Positions 9,176 to 16,816 of a stretch of 64,000 nucleotides of DNA are shown piece after piece. The stretch is from positions 248,001-312,000 of the forward strand of contig NZ_JAHYXK010000002.1 of assembly GCF_019443125.1 (NCBI RefSeq). Reading direction: 5' to 3'. Position 1 is the first letter of the stretch. Each line of letters opens with the position of its first letter. The translations under genes and the position numbers were made by a program. Origin of the DNA: Pontibacter aydingkolensis. Its GTDB lineage: Bacteria > Bacteroidota > Bacteroidia > Cytophagales > Hymenobacteraceae. The notes below the pieces were generated by a model that was not told the DNA's origin, ran no database searches, and saw only the letters and a list, made by a program, of their open reading frames with translations.

Positions 9176-9295
9176 TTCTATACTTTATACTTGAGTACTT
9201 ATACTGGCGTGAAAAGTTGAATGATGTAAAATGACAAGAGGCAAGCGAATAAACTTACACCTGCCTCCTGCCCCGCTTACTATTCATAATGATTG

Positions 9296-10570
9296 TTAAT
9301 GCGCCTGCAAACACTCATGCAGTATCTCCGAGAAACGGTATACTTCCTCAAAGCTATTGTAAAGCGGCGTAGGTGCCACGCGTATCACATTTGGCTCACG
9401 ATAGTCTACTATAATGCCGGCTTCCATTAGTTTGTCGAATAACAAGCGTGCATCCTTTTTAACTAAAATTGATATCTGGCATCCACGGGCCTGTGGGTCG
9501 CGCGGGGTTATCATCTCCATTACGTCTTTACCGGCATGCACATCATCGATCAGGTATTCCAGGTAGCCTGTCAGCTTTTCGCTTTTGGCGCGAAGGTTGT
9601 CCATTCCAGCCTCATCAAAAAGCTCCAACGAAGCGCGGTGCATCGCGAACGGTATAATCTGTCCGTTACTCAGCTGCCAACCTTCGGCACCAGGCATCGG
9701 AATAAAACCCTTCTTCATCTGGAAACGCGCCTGGGCATCGTGTCCCCACCAGCCGGCAAAGCGCGGTAAGTCAGGGTTATTGCCGTGGCGTTCGTGCACA
9801 AACACACCCGATGTGCCACCCGGACCAGAGTTAAGGTATTTGTAAGTACACCACACAGCAAAATCCACATCCCAGTTGTGCAGCTTTACAGGCACATTAC
9901 CGGCAGCATGTGCCAGGTCAAAACCAACTACAGCTCCCACCTCGTGGCCTGCTTTGGTAATAGCCTCCATATCGAACACCTGCCCGGTATAGTAGTTAAT
10001 GCCACCCATCATTACTAGGGCCAGTTCGTCGCCGTGTTCTTTTATACTTGCCAGGATGTCTTCGGTACGCAGGGTTAACTCGCCTTGTCTCGGAGAGAGT
10101 TCTATGACAGCCTCATCCGGGTTATAGCCATGGAATTTTGTCTGAGTTTCAAGGGCATACTGGTCGGATGGGAAAGCGCCTGCTTCAGTTATGATCTTAA
10201 AACGCTTGCCTTCGGGCCTGTAGAATGACACCAGCATCAGGTGGAGGTTTACCGTAAGCTGGTTCATGATTACTACCTCGCTCTCTTTGGCTCCTACTAC
10301 ACGTGCAGCGGCTGGTGTTAGCAGCTTATGGTAATCAAACCATGGCTCTTCACCTTTAAAATGCCCTTCAACAGCTAAATTAGCCCACTTATACATTTCA
10401 TTATCGATGTACATTTGTGCTTTTTTAGGCTGTAAGCCCAACGAGTTGCCACAAAAGTATATGGCATCTTTTCCGTTTACCTGCGGAAAATAAAAGCTGT
10501 CTCTTAAGTAGTTTAACGGGTCTTGTTTATCCTGCTCCTGCGCAAAGGCAAGGGTATTCTGATAGTTCAT
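9296..10570 (-). CDS. kynU: kynureninase
   Basis: PLP enzyme that cleaves 3-hydroxykynurenine (or kynurenine) to 3-hydroxyanthranilate (or anthranilate) and alanine. The fold-type I signature is clear: D218 and H221 in GFDLAHAAGNV, and the Schiff-base lysine K244 in WCTYKYLNSGPGG. The N-terminus has the family FCGNSLGLQPK run at residues 39-49, and the GWWGHD segment and the C-terminal RVAPTPLYNSFEEVYRF are present. Length 424 is typical. The next gene on the same strand is the ACMS decarboxylase, separated by 314 bases largely filled by an inverted-repeat element, so co-transcription is uncertain. Confidence 0.95.
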   Translation of the reverse strand: MNYQNTLAFAQEQDKQDPLNYLRDSFYFPQVNGKDAIYFCGNSLGLQPKKAQMYIDNEMYKWANLAVEGHFKGEEPWFDYHKLLTPAAARVVGAKESEVVIMNQLTVNLHLMLVSFYRPEGKRFKIITEAGAFPSDQYALETQTKFHGYNPDEAVIELSPRQGELTLRTEDILASIKEHGDELALVMMGGINYYTGQVFDMEAITKAGHEVGAVVGFDLAHAAGNVPVKLHNWDVDFAVWCTYKYLNSGPGGTSGVFVHERHGNNPDLPRFAGWWGHDAQARFQMKKGFIPMPGAEGWQLSNGQIIPFAMHRASLELFDEAGMDNLRAKSEKLTGYLEYLIDDVHAGKDVMEMITPRDPQARGCQISILVKKDARLLFDKLMEAGIIVDYREPNVIRVAPTPLYNSFEEVYRFSEILHECLQAH

Positions 10571-10650
10571 CTGGTGCGGTATGCGTTTATGTTAGGGCTG
10601 ACCTGATCAGCTGATAGTTCTTTATCATGCGAAGATAAGGATTTGCAGTG

Positions 10651-10869
10651 CCGGGTCCAACCACCCCTGCTCCTCCTTATCTAAGGCGGGGAATTTTTAC
10701 CCACCACTTACTCTGCCACAACGGTAGTAGCGGCTTTCTCTATTTTGTCATCCTGTTAAGGATCTTGGTAGAAGGGAGGTTAAGCTTTAGCAACAGGGTT
10801 TATACTTTTGATAAAGTAGTATCAGGCTCCCCGCTTTAAATAAGGAGGGGCAGGGGTGGTTGGACCCGG
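10651..10869. repeat. MITE-like element with 41-bp terminal inverted repeats
   Basis: The left arm 10651-10691 and right arm 10829-10869 are inverted copies with about 38 of 41 bases matching (both include CCGGGTCCAACCACCCCTGC). The interior carries a second repeat (10743-10785) also found at 26421-26464 and 26770-26810. No transposase is encoded. It fills most of the kynU-ACMSD gap. Confidence 0.8.
10743..10785 (+). repeat. dispersed 40-bp repeat, copy 1
   Basis: Reads GTCATCCTGTTAAGGATCTT followed by GGTAGAAGGGAGGTTAAGC. A near-identical inverted copy lies at 26770-26810 and a diverged direct copy at 26421-26464. Confidence 0.85.
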
Positions 10870-10884
10870 TTACTGTAGAAAAAT

Positions 10885-11976
10885 CTATACTTTTTCAGCC
10901 TTTACTTTACTAGAAGTGCTGTTCACAAACTGGCTTTTATCCAGGTTAAGCCATTCTAAAGCAGTACCATTAAGCATGCGTTCTATGGTAGCCAGGTCGT
11001 ATGGCATGGACTCTATCAGTTTGCCAGGCTCCAACTCACCCAGCGGGAAAGGATAATCGGTACCTAGCGCAATGCAGTTGGCGCCTACCAGATTAACAAG
11101 GTACTCCAGGGCCAGTGGGTCGTGCACCAGCGAGTCGAAATAGAATTTACCCAAATAATCGCGTGGGTTTACGTTGTTATCGATGGCACAAAGGTCGGGG
11201 CGAACTTCGAAGCCGTGCGCAATACGGCCAATGGTTGACGGGAAAGAACCACCGCCATGCGCAAAAGCCACACGCAGCTTCGGCAACCTTTCTAGCACAC
11301 CACCGAATATCATGGAGCAAATGGCTACCGTGGTTTCAGCGGGCATGCCTACCAGCCATGGCATCCAGTATTTATTTGTGCGGTCTTTGCCCAGCATATC
11401 CCAGGGGTGCACAAAAATGGCAGCACCAAGTTCTTCAGCAGCCTGGAAAATCGGGAATAGCTTTGCCTCATCCAGGTTGCAACCATTAATGTTTGTTCCG
11501 ATCTGCACGCCTGGCATACCAAGCTCTTTTATGCAGCGTTCCAATTCTTTAATCGACAGGCTTGTATCCTGCATGGGTAAGGTGCCCAATCCTATAAACC
11601 TGTCGGGATAGTCTGCTACAATGCCGGCAATATGGTCGTTCAGGAACTTGGAGAGGTCGTAGGTATGCTCTGCTTTTGCCCAGTAATTAAACATAACCGG
11701 TACTGTACTTAACGCCTGCACCCCTACTTTGTGCTGGCTGCACTCGTGCATGCGCACTTTCGGGTCCCAGCAGTTGTCCTGTATCTCCCGGAAGAATTTA
11801 TCATCCATCATCATGCGGGCACAGCATGGTTTGTGATGCTCCAGCCTGATAAAGCCGCCGTAACCATAACGTTCACGCAAATTTGGCCAGGTTGCCGGTA
11901 AAATATGAGTATGTATATCGATCTTAAGCAGATCGTGATCGGTAAGTATAGGCGATGTGTGTTTAATTTCCTGCAT
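10885..11976 (-). CDS. 2-amino-3-carboxymuconate-6-semialdehyde decarboxylase (ACMSD-type amidohydrolase)
   Basis: Zn-dependent decarboxylase of the amidohydrolase superfamily that converts ACMS to 2-aminomuconate 6-semialdehyde, diverting the pathway from quinolinate. The metal motif HTH (H22, H24, in KIDIHTHILP), H190 in IFVHPWDMLG, a histidine near 240 in FAHGGGSFP and D307 in LGTDYPFP match the ACMSD ligand set. The GYGGFIRLEHH segment after the HxH motif is also ACMSD-like. There is a 17-residue extension before the usual MKIDIH start; no ATG is closer, so the start at 11976 stands. Context with kynU and haaO strongly supports this over other amidohydrolase roles. Confidence 0.92.
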   Translation of the reverse strand: MQEIKHTSPILTDHDLLKIDIHTHILPATWPNLRERYGYGGFIRLEHHKPCCARMMMDDKFFREIQDNCWDPKVRMHECSQHKVGVQALSTVPVMFNYWAKAEHTYDLSKFLNDHIAGIVADYPDRFIGLGTLPMQDTSLSIKELERCIKELGMPGVQIGTNINGCNLDEAKLFPIFQAAEELGAAIFVHPWDMLGKDRTNKYWMPWLVGMPAETTVAICSMIFGGVLERLPKLRVAFAHGGGSFPSTIGRIAHGFEVRPDLCAIDNNVNPRDYLGKFYFDSLVHDPLALEYLVNLVGANCIALGTDYPFPLGELEPGKLIESMPYDLATIERMLNGTALEWLNLDKSQFVNSTSSKVKAEKV

Positions 11977-12105
11977 GCTGGTAAAGGGGCAAAAATGCTG
12001 CTATACGGTGTATGGCTGAATAAGGCAATCCAACAATATAAGCATTTTATACTTTTTACGCACATTACGGCTCAAAAGCTTTAGGCAGCACAGTAGTTTT
12101 TAAGT

Positions 12106-12633
12106 TTATTTTTCTTTCAGGATGCTGTAGTAGATCAAATCTATAAACTGGCCATTTTTGATTTCGCACTCTCGTAGCCTCCCCTCATACTCAAACCCAA
12201 GCTTCAATAATACCCTCTCCGACTGATCGTTATCGCCTTCTACAATAGCCTCAATGCGGTTCAGGTTCATCTGCTCAAAGCCATACTTTATAATTGCCGC
12301 TGCAGCCTCAGGTATATAGCCTTTGCCCCAGTAGCTGGGAAGCAGCCAAAAGCCGATCTCTGCTTTGCGGTGCTCCGCTTCCAGACTGCTAAAACCGCAA
12401 GCCCCTATCAATTCTTGGCTGCCTTTGAGCGAAAAAGCCCACCATACACCTGTACCTTCTTTTATAAGCTGCTCATAAAATACCATCTGCTCCTCCACTG
12501 CCTCCATCGTATCGTAATGTACCGCATAGTACTTTGTTACACGTTCATCAGACAAGCCCTGTAGTATGAATTCGACATCGGAAGGCTCGACAAGGCGTAG
12601 TTGAAGCCGTTCCGTTTGGAAACCAGAGTGCAT
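12106..12633 (-). CDS. GNAT N-acetyltransferase (RimJ/RimL-like)
   Basis: Cytoplasmic acetyltransferase of the GNAT superfamily, RimJ/RimL branch (Acetyltransf_3), using acetyl-CoA. The 175 residues begin with the typical FQTERLQLRLVEPSDVEFI strand-helix; the acetyl-CoA loop is in the GFWLLPSYWGKGYIPEA stretch around residues 94-110 (Q/R-x-x-G/A variant WGKGYI), followed by NLNRIEAIVEGDNDQSERVLLKLGFEYEGRLRE. The substrate could be a ribosomal protein N-terminus, an amino acid or a small amine; sequence does not decide. It lies between two kynurenine genes on the same strand but has no known pathway role. Confidence 0.85.
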   Translation of the reverse strand: MHSGFQTERLQLRLVEPSDVEFILQGLSDERVTKYYAVHYDTMEAVEEQMVFYEQLIKEGTGVWWAFSLKGSQELIGACGFSSLEAEHRKAEIGFWLLPSYWGKGYIPEAAAAIIKYGFEQMNLNRIEAIVEGDNDQSERVLLKLGFEYEGRLRECEIKNGQFIDLIYYSILKEK

Positions 12634-12663
12634 TTAAGATATCGTCAGGGAATTTAAAATGTA

Positions 12664-12702
12664 AAACCTCCCGCACCATTGTTTAATGATTGTGCAGGAG
12701 GT
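12664..12702 (-). terminator. hairpin downstream of 3-hydroxyanthranilate dioxygenase
   Basis: AACCTCC-CGCAC pairs with GTGC-AGGAGGTT around an A/T-rich loop, just after the stop codon of the minus-strand gene at 12724. A TATACTT heptamer (read as AAGTATA) lies between the two. Confidence 0.7.
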
Positions 12703-12723
12703 TCATTAAAGTATAAGTTTAGA

Positions 12724-13263
12724 CTATTTAGCGGCTTCTTCTGCCTTTAACGGTGGCTGTAGTACCTCTCCGCAATTGTTGCAGGTGCGCAATTGCTCGT
12801 TGTTCCAGAAGTTACCCATAATTTCCGGCAGTTGCTTTACAATGTCGGTTAGCTCGGTAAAGTCTTCGTGCAGTTTGTTTCCGCAATTCTCGCAGAACCA
12901 CATAAACCCGTCTTTCTCTCCTTCGCGGCGGTAACGCTCAATTACCAGGCCCACCGTATTGGCAGGGCGCTGTGGTGAGTGCGGTACACGTGGCGGCAAC
13001 AGAAAAATCTCGCCCTCTTTTATCTCGATGTCAACAGGCTTGCCGTCGTCTATTATCTTTAGCGTAATATCACCTTCCAGTTGGTAGAAAAACTCTTCGC
13101 CTTCGTCGTAGTGGTAATCTTTGCGCGCGTTAGGTCCGCCCACTACCATCACAATAAAATCGTCGTTACCTTTAAACACTTGCTGGTTGCCAACCGGAGG
13201 CTTAAGCAAGTGGCGGTGTTCGTCTATCCATTTTTTAAAGTTGAAAGGTTTTGCTACAGCCAT
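12724..13263 (-). CDS. haaO: 3-hydroxyanthranilate 3,4-dioxygenase
   Basis: Non-haem Fe(II) extradiol-type dioxygenase that opens the ring of 3-hydroxyanthranilate to give ACMS. A cupin core carries the iron ligands H51, E57 and H95 and the substrate arginines R47 and R99, the same numbering as the known Cupriavidus enzyme. The C-terminus has two CxxC pairs (C124/C127 and C161/C164) forming the rubredoxin-like metal site of bacterial HAAO. A longer frame begins at 13311, but the ATG at 13263 (MAVAKPFNFKKW) gives this numbering and a 179-residue protein of normal length, so it is chosen. It is divergent from the SDR gene, 120 bases away. Confidence 0.96.
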   Translation of the reverse strand: MAVAKPFNFKKWIDEHRHLLKPPVGNQQVFKGNDDFIVMVVGGPNARKDYHYDEGEEFFYQLEGDITLKIIDDGKPVDIEIKEGEIFLLPPRVPHSPQRPANTVGLVIERYRREGEKDGFMWFCENCGNKLHEDFTELTDIVKQLPEIMGNFWNNEQLRTCNNCGEVLQPPLKAEEAAK

Positions 13264-13383
13264 AGTTTTAGATTTGAGGTTGATAAATTGAAGGTACGCA
13301 AAAGCTGGCAAAAATGATAATGCAAGTATAAACGCCTATACTTCTGCTGTGCAAGTCTAAAGGCTTTTCTGTACATTTAACCT

Positions 13384-14172
13384 ATGAACTTAGATCTCAC
13401 TAACAAACGCGCCATAGTTTGCGGCAGCACGCAGGGTATTGGCAAGGCAATAGCCATAGAATTAGCCCAATTAGGGGCACACATTACGCTGGTAGCGCGT
13501 AACGAAGCCAAACTACAGGATACAGCACAGGAACTGGACAGCAGCAAAGGTCAGAAACATGATTATATTATTGCAGATTTTGCCGACACCGCCGATGTAG
13601 CCCTGAAACTAGAAGTTTACTTAAAGCAGCAGGATACCATACATATACTTGTAAACAATACCGGAGGGCCAGCAGGAGGCCCCATAGTAAATGCCGCAGC
13701 AGATGAGTTCCTAAATGCTTTTAACATGCACCTAATCAATAACCATGCATTGGCGCAGGCAGTTATCCCGCTCATGAAAAAGTCCGGCTATGGCCGTATT
13801 ATCAACATCATCAGCACATCGGTAAAGCAGCCGCTTCATGGTTTGGGCGTATCTAACACCATACGCGGAGCCGTTGCCAGTTGGGCAAAAACAATGGCGA
13901 ACGAACTGGGGCAATTTGGTATTACAGTAAATAATGTATTACCCGGCGCCACAAGCACAGGTCGGCTAGAGTCTATCATCGAAAATAAGGCACAAAAGAA
14001 TGGCATAAGTATAGAAGCTACTAAAGAAGAAATGGAAGCTGAGATACCAGCCCGTCGCTTTGCAGAACCTGAAGAGGTGGCAGCCGCAGCCGCGTTCCTG
14101 GCTACGCCTGCTGCTGCATATATCAATGGAATAAACATACCGGTAGATGGTGGCAGAACGGGATGTTTGTAG
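13384..14172 (+). CDS. atypical short-chain dehydrogenase/reductase lacking Tyr-x3-Lys
   Basis: Rossmann-fold SDR of 262 residues. The nucleotide motif GSTQGIG (G14, G18, G20) and NNTGGP at 91-96 are present, so cofactor binding looks intact. At the active site S144 is kept, but the expected Tyr (S144+13) is S157 and the expected Lys four residues later is R161 (SVKQPLHGLGVSNTIRGAV). I recall a widespread SDR branch with this SN-x-x-R form whose chemistry is unclear to me. It ends at a stop codon abutting an inverted-repeat element and then the aldehyde dehydrogenase. A role in the step after 2-aminomuconate is an inference from context only; a fatty-acid-type reductase label would be unsafe. 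Confidence 0.85.
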   Translation: MNLDLTNKRAIVCGSTQGIGKAIAIELAQLGAHITLVARNEAKLQDTAQELDSSKGQKHDYIIADFADTADVALKLEVYLKQQDTIHILVNNTGGPAGGPIVNAAADEFLNAFNMHLINNHALAQAVIPLMKKSGYGRIINIISTSVKQPLHGLGVSNTIRGAVASWAKTMANELGQFGITVNNVLPGATSTGRLESIIENKAQKNGISIEATKEEMEAEIPARRFAEPEEVAAAAAFLATPAAAYINGINIPVDGGRTGCL

Positions 14173-14293
14173 ACCCCACCCCAGCCCTCCCCTAAAAACA
14201 AGGGAGGGAGTTCATTTAAGTATAGAGTACAGACATAATTAAAAAAATCCCTGTATCCACCCCCTCCTGTTTTTAAGAGGGGGCAGGGGAGGT
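14173..14293. repeat. inverted-repeat element filling the SDR-ALDH gap
   Basis: The left part 14173-14210 (CCCTCCCCTAAAAACAAGGG) and right part 14258-14293 (CCCCTCCTGTTTTTAAGAGG) are inverted relatives, and each arm can also fold by itself (CCCTCC/GGGAGG). It begins right after the SDR stop codon and its last bases, GGGGAGG, lie 4-5 bases before the next ATG. It resembles the C-rich arms of the element at 10651-10869. Confidence 0.75.
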
Positions 14294-14297
14294 AATA

Positions 14298-15743
14298 ATG
14301 CAGCACATACATAATTACATAAACGGCCAGTTGGTAATGCCTGTAGCAGGCCAGTATATCGATAACTATAATCCAGCTATTGGCGAAGTATACTCTTTGA
14401 TTCCGGATTCGGATGAACAGGATGTAGAACAGGCGGTGCAGGCGGCGTTAGCGGCTTTCCCGGCATGGTCTAAAACGCCGGCCGAGAAGCGCGGGCAGAT
14501 TATAATGCGCATTGCCGACCTGATAGACCAAAACCTGGACCGTCTGGTTGAGGCAGAGTCTGTAGACAATGGCAAGCCGCTGAAGCTGGCTAAGTCGGTG
14601 GATATACCGCGGGCCAGCAGCAACATGCGTTTTTACGGCACGGCTATTCAGCATTTTGCTTCGGAGGCGCATTACATGGAAGGGACCGATGCCATAAACT
14701 ATACTGTGCGTCATCCGCATGGCGTGGTGGGCTGCATATCTCCCTGGAACTTGCCTTTATACTTGTTTACCTGGAAAATTGCCCCTGCCCTTGCCGCCGG
14801 AAACTGTGTGGTGGCTAAACCCTCTGAAGTAACACCCATGACTGCCTTTCTGCTGTCTGAGCTTTGTATTGAGGCTGGCTTACCGGCTGGTGTACTCAAT
14901 ATTGTGCACGGCTATGGGCACAAGGTTGGTGCTGCCATGACAGCCCATCCAAAGGTTCCGGTTATCTCGTTTACAGGCGGCACTGCCACCGGGCGAACCA
15001 TTGCAGCCACAGCTGCACCTATGTTTAAAAAGCTATCGCTGGAACTGGGCGGCAAAAATCCTAATATCATCTTTGCCGACTGCGACTTTAACAACGCGCT
15101 GCACACAACCATACATTCGTCATTTGCCAACCAGGGCCAGATTTGCCTATGTGGGTCCCGTATTTTTATAGAAAGACCACTTTATGAGAAATTTCGGGAT
15201 GCTTTTGTGGAAAAAGTTAAAGCCATGACCGTTGGCGACCCAATGGAAGAAAGCTCGAAAATGGGTGCCGTAGTATCGGAGCAGCATATGCAAAAAGTAC
15301 TTTCTTACATTGAGCTGGCCAAAGAAGAGGGCGGAACCATACTTACAGGTGGGCACCAGGTACAGGTAGAAGGCCGCTGCAAAAATGGCTGGTTTATCGC
15401 CCCTGCCATTATCGAAGGACTATCACCGGAGTGCCGCACCAACACCGAAGAGATCTTTGGCCCTGTGGTTACGCTCATGCCTTTCGACACCGAAGAAGAG
15501 GTTATCCAATATGCTAATTGCACCGACTATGGCCTCGCTGCCACCATCTGGACGAACAATTTGCAGCGGGCGCACCGCGTAGCGCACCAGATACATTCCG
15601 GCATCATTTGGATAAACACCTGGCTCCTACGCGACCTGCGTACACCTTTCGGCGGCATGAAGAACTCCGGCGTTGGCCGCGAAGGCGGTTTTGAGGCGCT
15701 GCGTTTCTTTACTGAACCGCAGAATGTTTGTATAAAGTTGTAG
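14298..15743 (+). CDS. aldehyde dehydrogenase, 2-aminomuconate-semialdehyde type
   Basis: NAD-dependent aldehyde dehydrogenase of 481 residues. Catalytic C283 lies in NQGQICLCGSR, general base E249 in LSLELGGKNP, and the cofactor-binding Asn/Lys run is SPWNLPLYLFTWKIAPALAAGNCVVAKPSE near residues 148-177. The FTGGTATGR loop is at 225-233. The PWNLPLYL and DLRTPFGGMKNSGVGREGG patterns fit the hydroxymuconic/aminomuconic semialdehyde group (human ALDH8A1-like). With haaO and ACMSD next door, oxidation of 2-aminomuconate semialdehyde to 2-aminomuconate is the best call. The ATG is preceded by GGGGAGG supplied by the repeat element. A hairpin terminator follows. Confidence 0.9.
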   Translation: MQHIHNYINGQLVMPVAGQYIDNYNPAIGEVYSLIPDSDEQDVEQAVQAALAAFPAWSKTPAEKRGQIIMRIADLIDQNLDRLVEAESVDNGKPLKLAKSVDIPRASSNMRFYGTAIQHFASEAHYMEGTDAINYTVRHPHGVVGCISPWNLPLYLFTWKIAPALAAGNCVVAKPSEVTPMTAFLLSELCIEAGLPAGVLNIVHGYGHKVGAAMTAHPKVPVISFTGGTATGRTIAATAAPMFKKLSLELGGKNPNIIFADCDFNNALHTTIHSSFANQGQICLCGSRIFIERPLYEKFRDAFVEKVKAMTVGDPMEESSKMGAVVSEQHMQKVLSYIELAKEEGGTILTGGHQVQVEGRCKNGWFIAPAIIEGLSPECRTNTEEIFGPVVTLMPFDTEEEVIQYANCTDYGLAATIWTNNLQRAHRVAHQIHSGIIWINTWLLRDLRTPFGGMKNSGVGREGGFEALRFFTEPQNVCIKL

Positions 15744-15790
15744 GCGCAAATATTATCCTTGGTTATTAATACGCCTGATGTAGACTTGAA

Positions 15791-15838
15791 AAGGGCATCT
15801 GGAATAACAGCTTTTGTTGCTGTATTTCAGATGCCCTT
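15791..15838 (+). terminator. terminator after aldehyde dehydrogenase gene
   Basis: AAGGGCATCTGGAAT-ACAGC pairs with GCTGT-ATTTCAGATGCCCTT, a long stem 48 bases after the stop codon. Confidence 0.85.
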
Positions 15839-15947
15839 ATTTATGTGCGGTTAGTCATTAGCTACACTTCAAGAACAAGCGTATTGCAACATTTCGCTCC
15901 AAAATGGATTATACTTTAATAGGAGGGTTTACTAACGCCCTCATTCT

Positions 15948-16808
15948 ATGCACCCAGATGACCAGCGACATAATATAACGGTACCATTTATACTTTCTAT
16001 ACTTAACGAAAGCGAGGAGGACCTGCGTGCCCAAGGTATAGATGCAGGAAACCTGCTGGCAATCTACAACGACTACATCAGTCGCCGGAGCGAACTGGAA
16101 GATATTGCCATATTTATCTCCAACACACTTAAACGGCACAAAGCTGTGTATGGTGTGCAGCACAGAGTAAAAGAACCGTTGCACCTACTCAAAAAGATTA
16201 TCCGCAAAAAACAGGAATACCCCGACCGTAACCTGAACGCGGAGAACTACCTGGATTACATAAACGACCTGGCTGGGGTGCGCATACTGCACCTGTACAA
16301 AGAAGACTGGCATGATATCGGAAACTATATACAGCAGATTTGGGAGCTGAAGCGGGAACCCTATATTTATATTAAAAGTGAAGGTACTTTGCTAACCAAC
16401 CAGTTTACATCTAGTGCATATAAAGTAATACCCAACGACAGAGGCTATAATGCACAGCACTATATTGCTAAGGTAAAAGCCTGCAGGCAGCAATACTTTG
16501 TAGAGATCCAGGTTAAAACGCTGTTCGAAGAGGGCTGGAGCGAAATAGACCACTGCGTGAGATACCCAGACCATGAGCCAAACGAATTACTGCACAGGCT
16601 GCTTGGGTTGCTAAATAAATTCACAGCCAGCGCAGATGCGGTTGCCTCCCAAATCCAGGCGCTTTCCGGAGAACTGCACAAGTATAAAAGCGATGCAAAA
16701 CCAAAAGTAACAACTGCACAGCTCCGCAGCCATATTAATAAACTGCCTGTAGATGAGCAGGAAAAACAGTACCTCTATGCCTGCCTGGATAAGCTAACAA
16801 GCCACTAA
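15948..16808 (+). CDS. RelA/SpoT-domain alarmone synthetase-like protein
   Basis: Single-domain protein of 286 residues with a RelA_SpoT synthetase fold; predicted to make (p)ppGpp from ATP and GDP/GTP. Active-site elements seen: RVKEPLHLLKK at 73-83, D107 and R112 in NDLAGVRIL, Y167 in RGYNAQHY, and E186 in FVEIQVKTLFEEGWSEIDH. There is no HD hydrolase domain, TGS or ACT domain. The region after residue 215 is helical and may mediate oligomer formation. A small GAGGG/CCCTC hairpin sits just before the ATG (15922-15941). Related domains also make pppApp or act as toxins; no antitoxin-like small gene is adjacent, so a housekeeping small synthetase is preferred. Confidence 0.88.
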   Translation: MHPDDQRHNITVPFILSILNESEEDLRAQGIDAGNLLAIYNDYISRRSELEDIAIFISNTLKRHKAVYGVQHRVKEPLHLLKKIIRKKQEYPDRNLNAENYLDYINDLAGVRILHLYKEDWHDIGNYIQQIWELKREPYIYIKSEGTLLTNQFTSSAYKVIPNDRGYNAQHYIAKVKACRQQYFVEIQVKTLFEEGWSEIDHCVRYPDHEPNELLHRLLGLLNKFTASADAVASQIQALSGELHKYKSDAKPKVTTAQLRSHINKLPVDEQEKQYLYACLDKLTSH

Positions 16809-16816
16809 TTCTTCCA

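Noticed and set aside
10648-10839. A 63-codon frame between kynU and the ACMSD gene
   Set aside because: It runs entirely through the inverted-repeat element, has no recognisable protein pattern and no conserved start context.
14173-14293. CRISPR-like or riboswitch structure
   Set aside because: There is only one pair of inverted arms without regular spacers, and no known riboswitch core; a repeat element explains it better.
15948-16808. RelA/SpoT-domain toxin of a toxin-antitoxin or phage-defence pair
   Set aside because: No small partner gene overlaps or adjoins it on the same strand; the neighbours are an aldehyde dehydrogenase and a convergent secreted protein.
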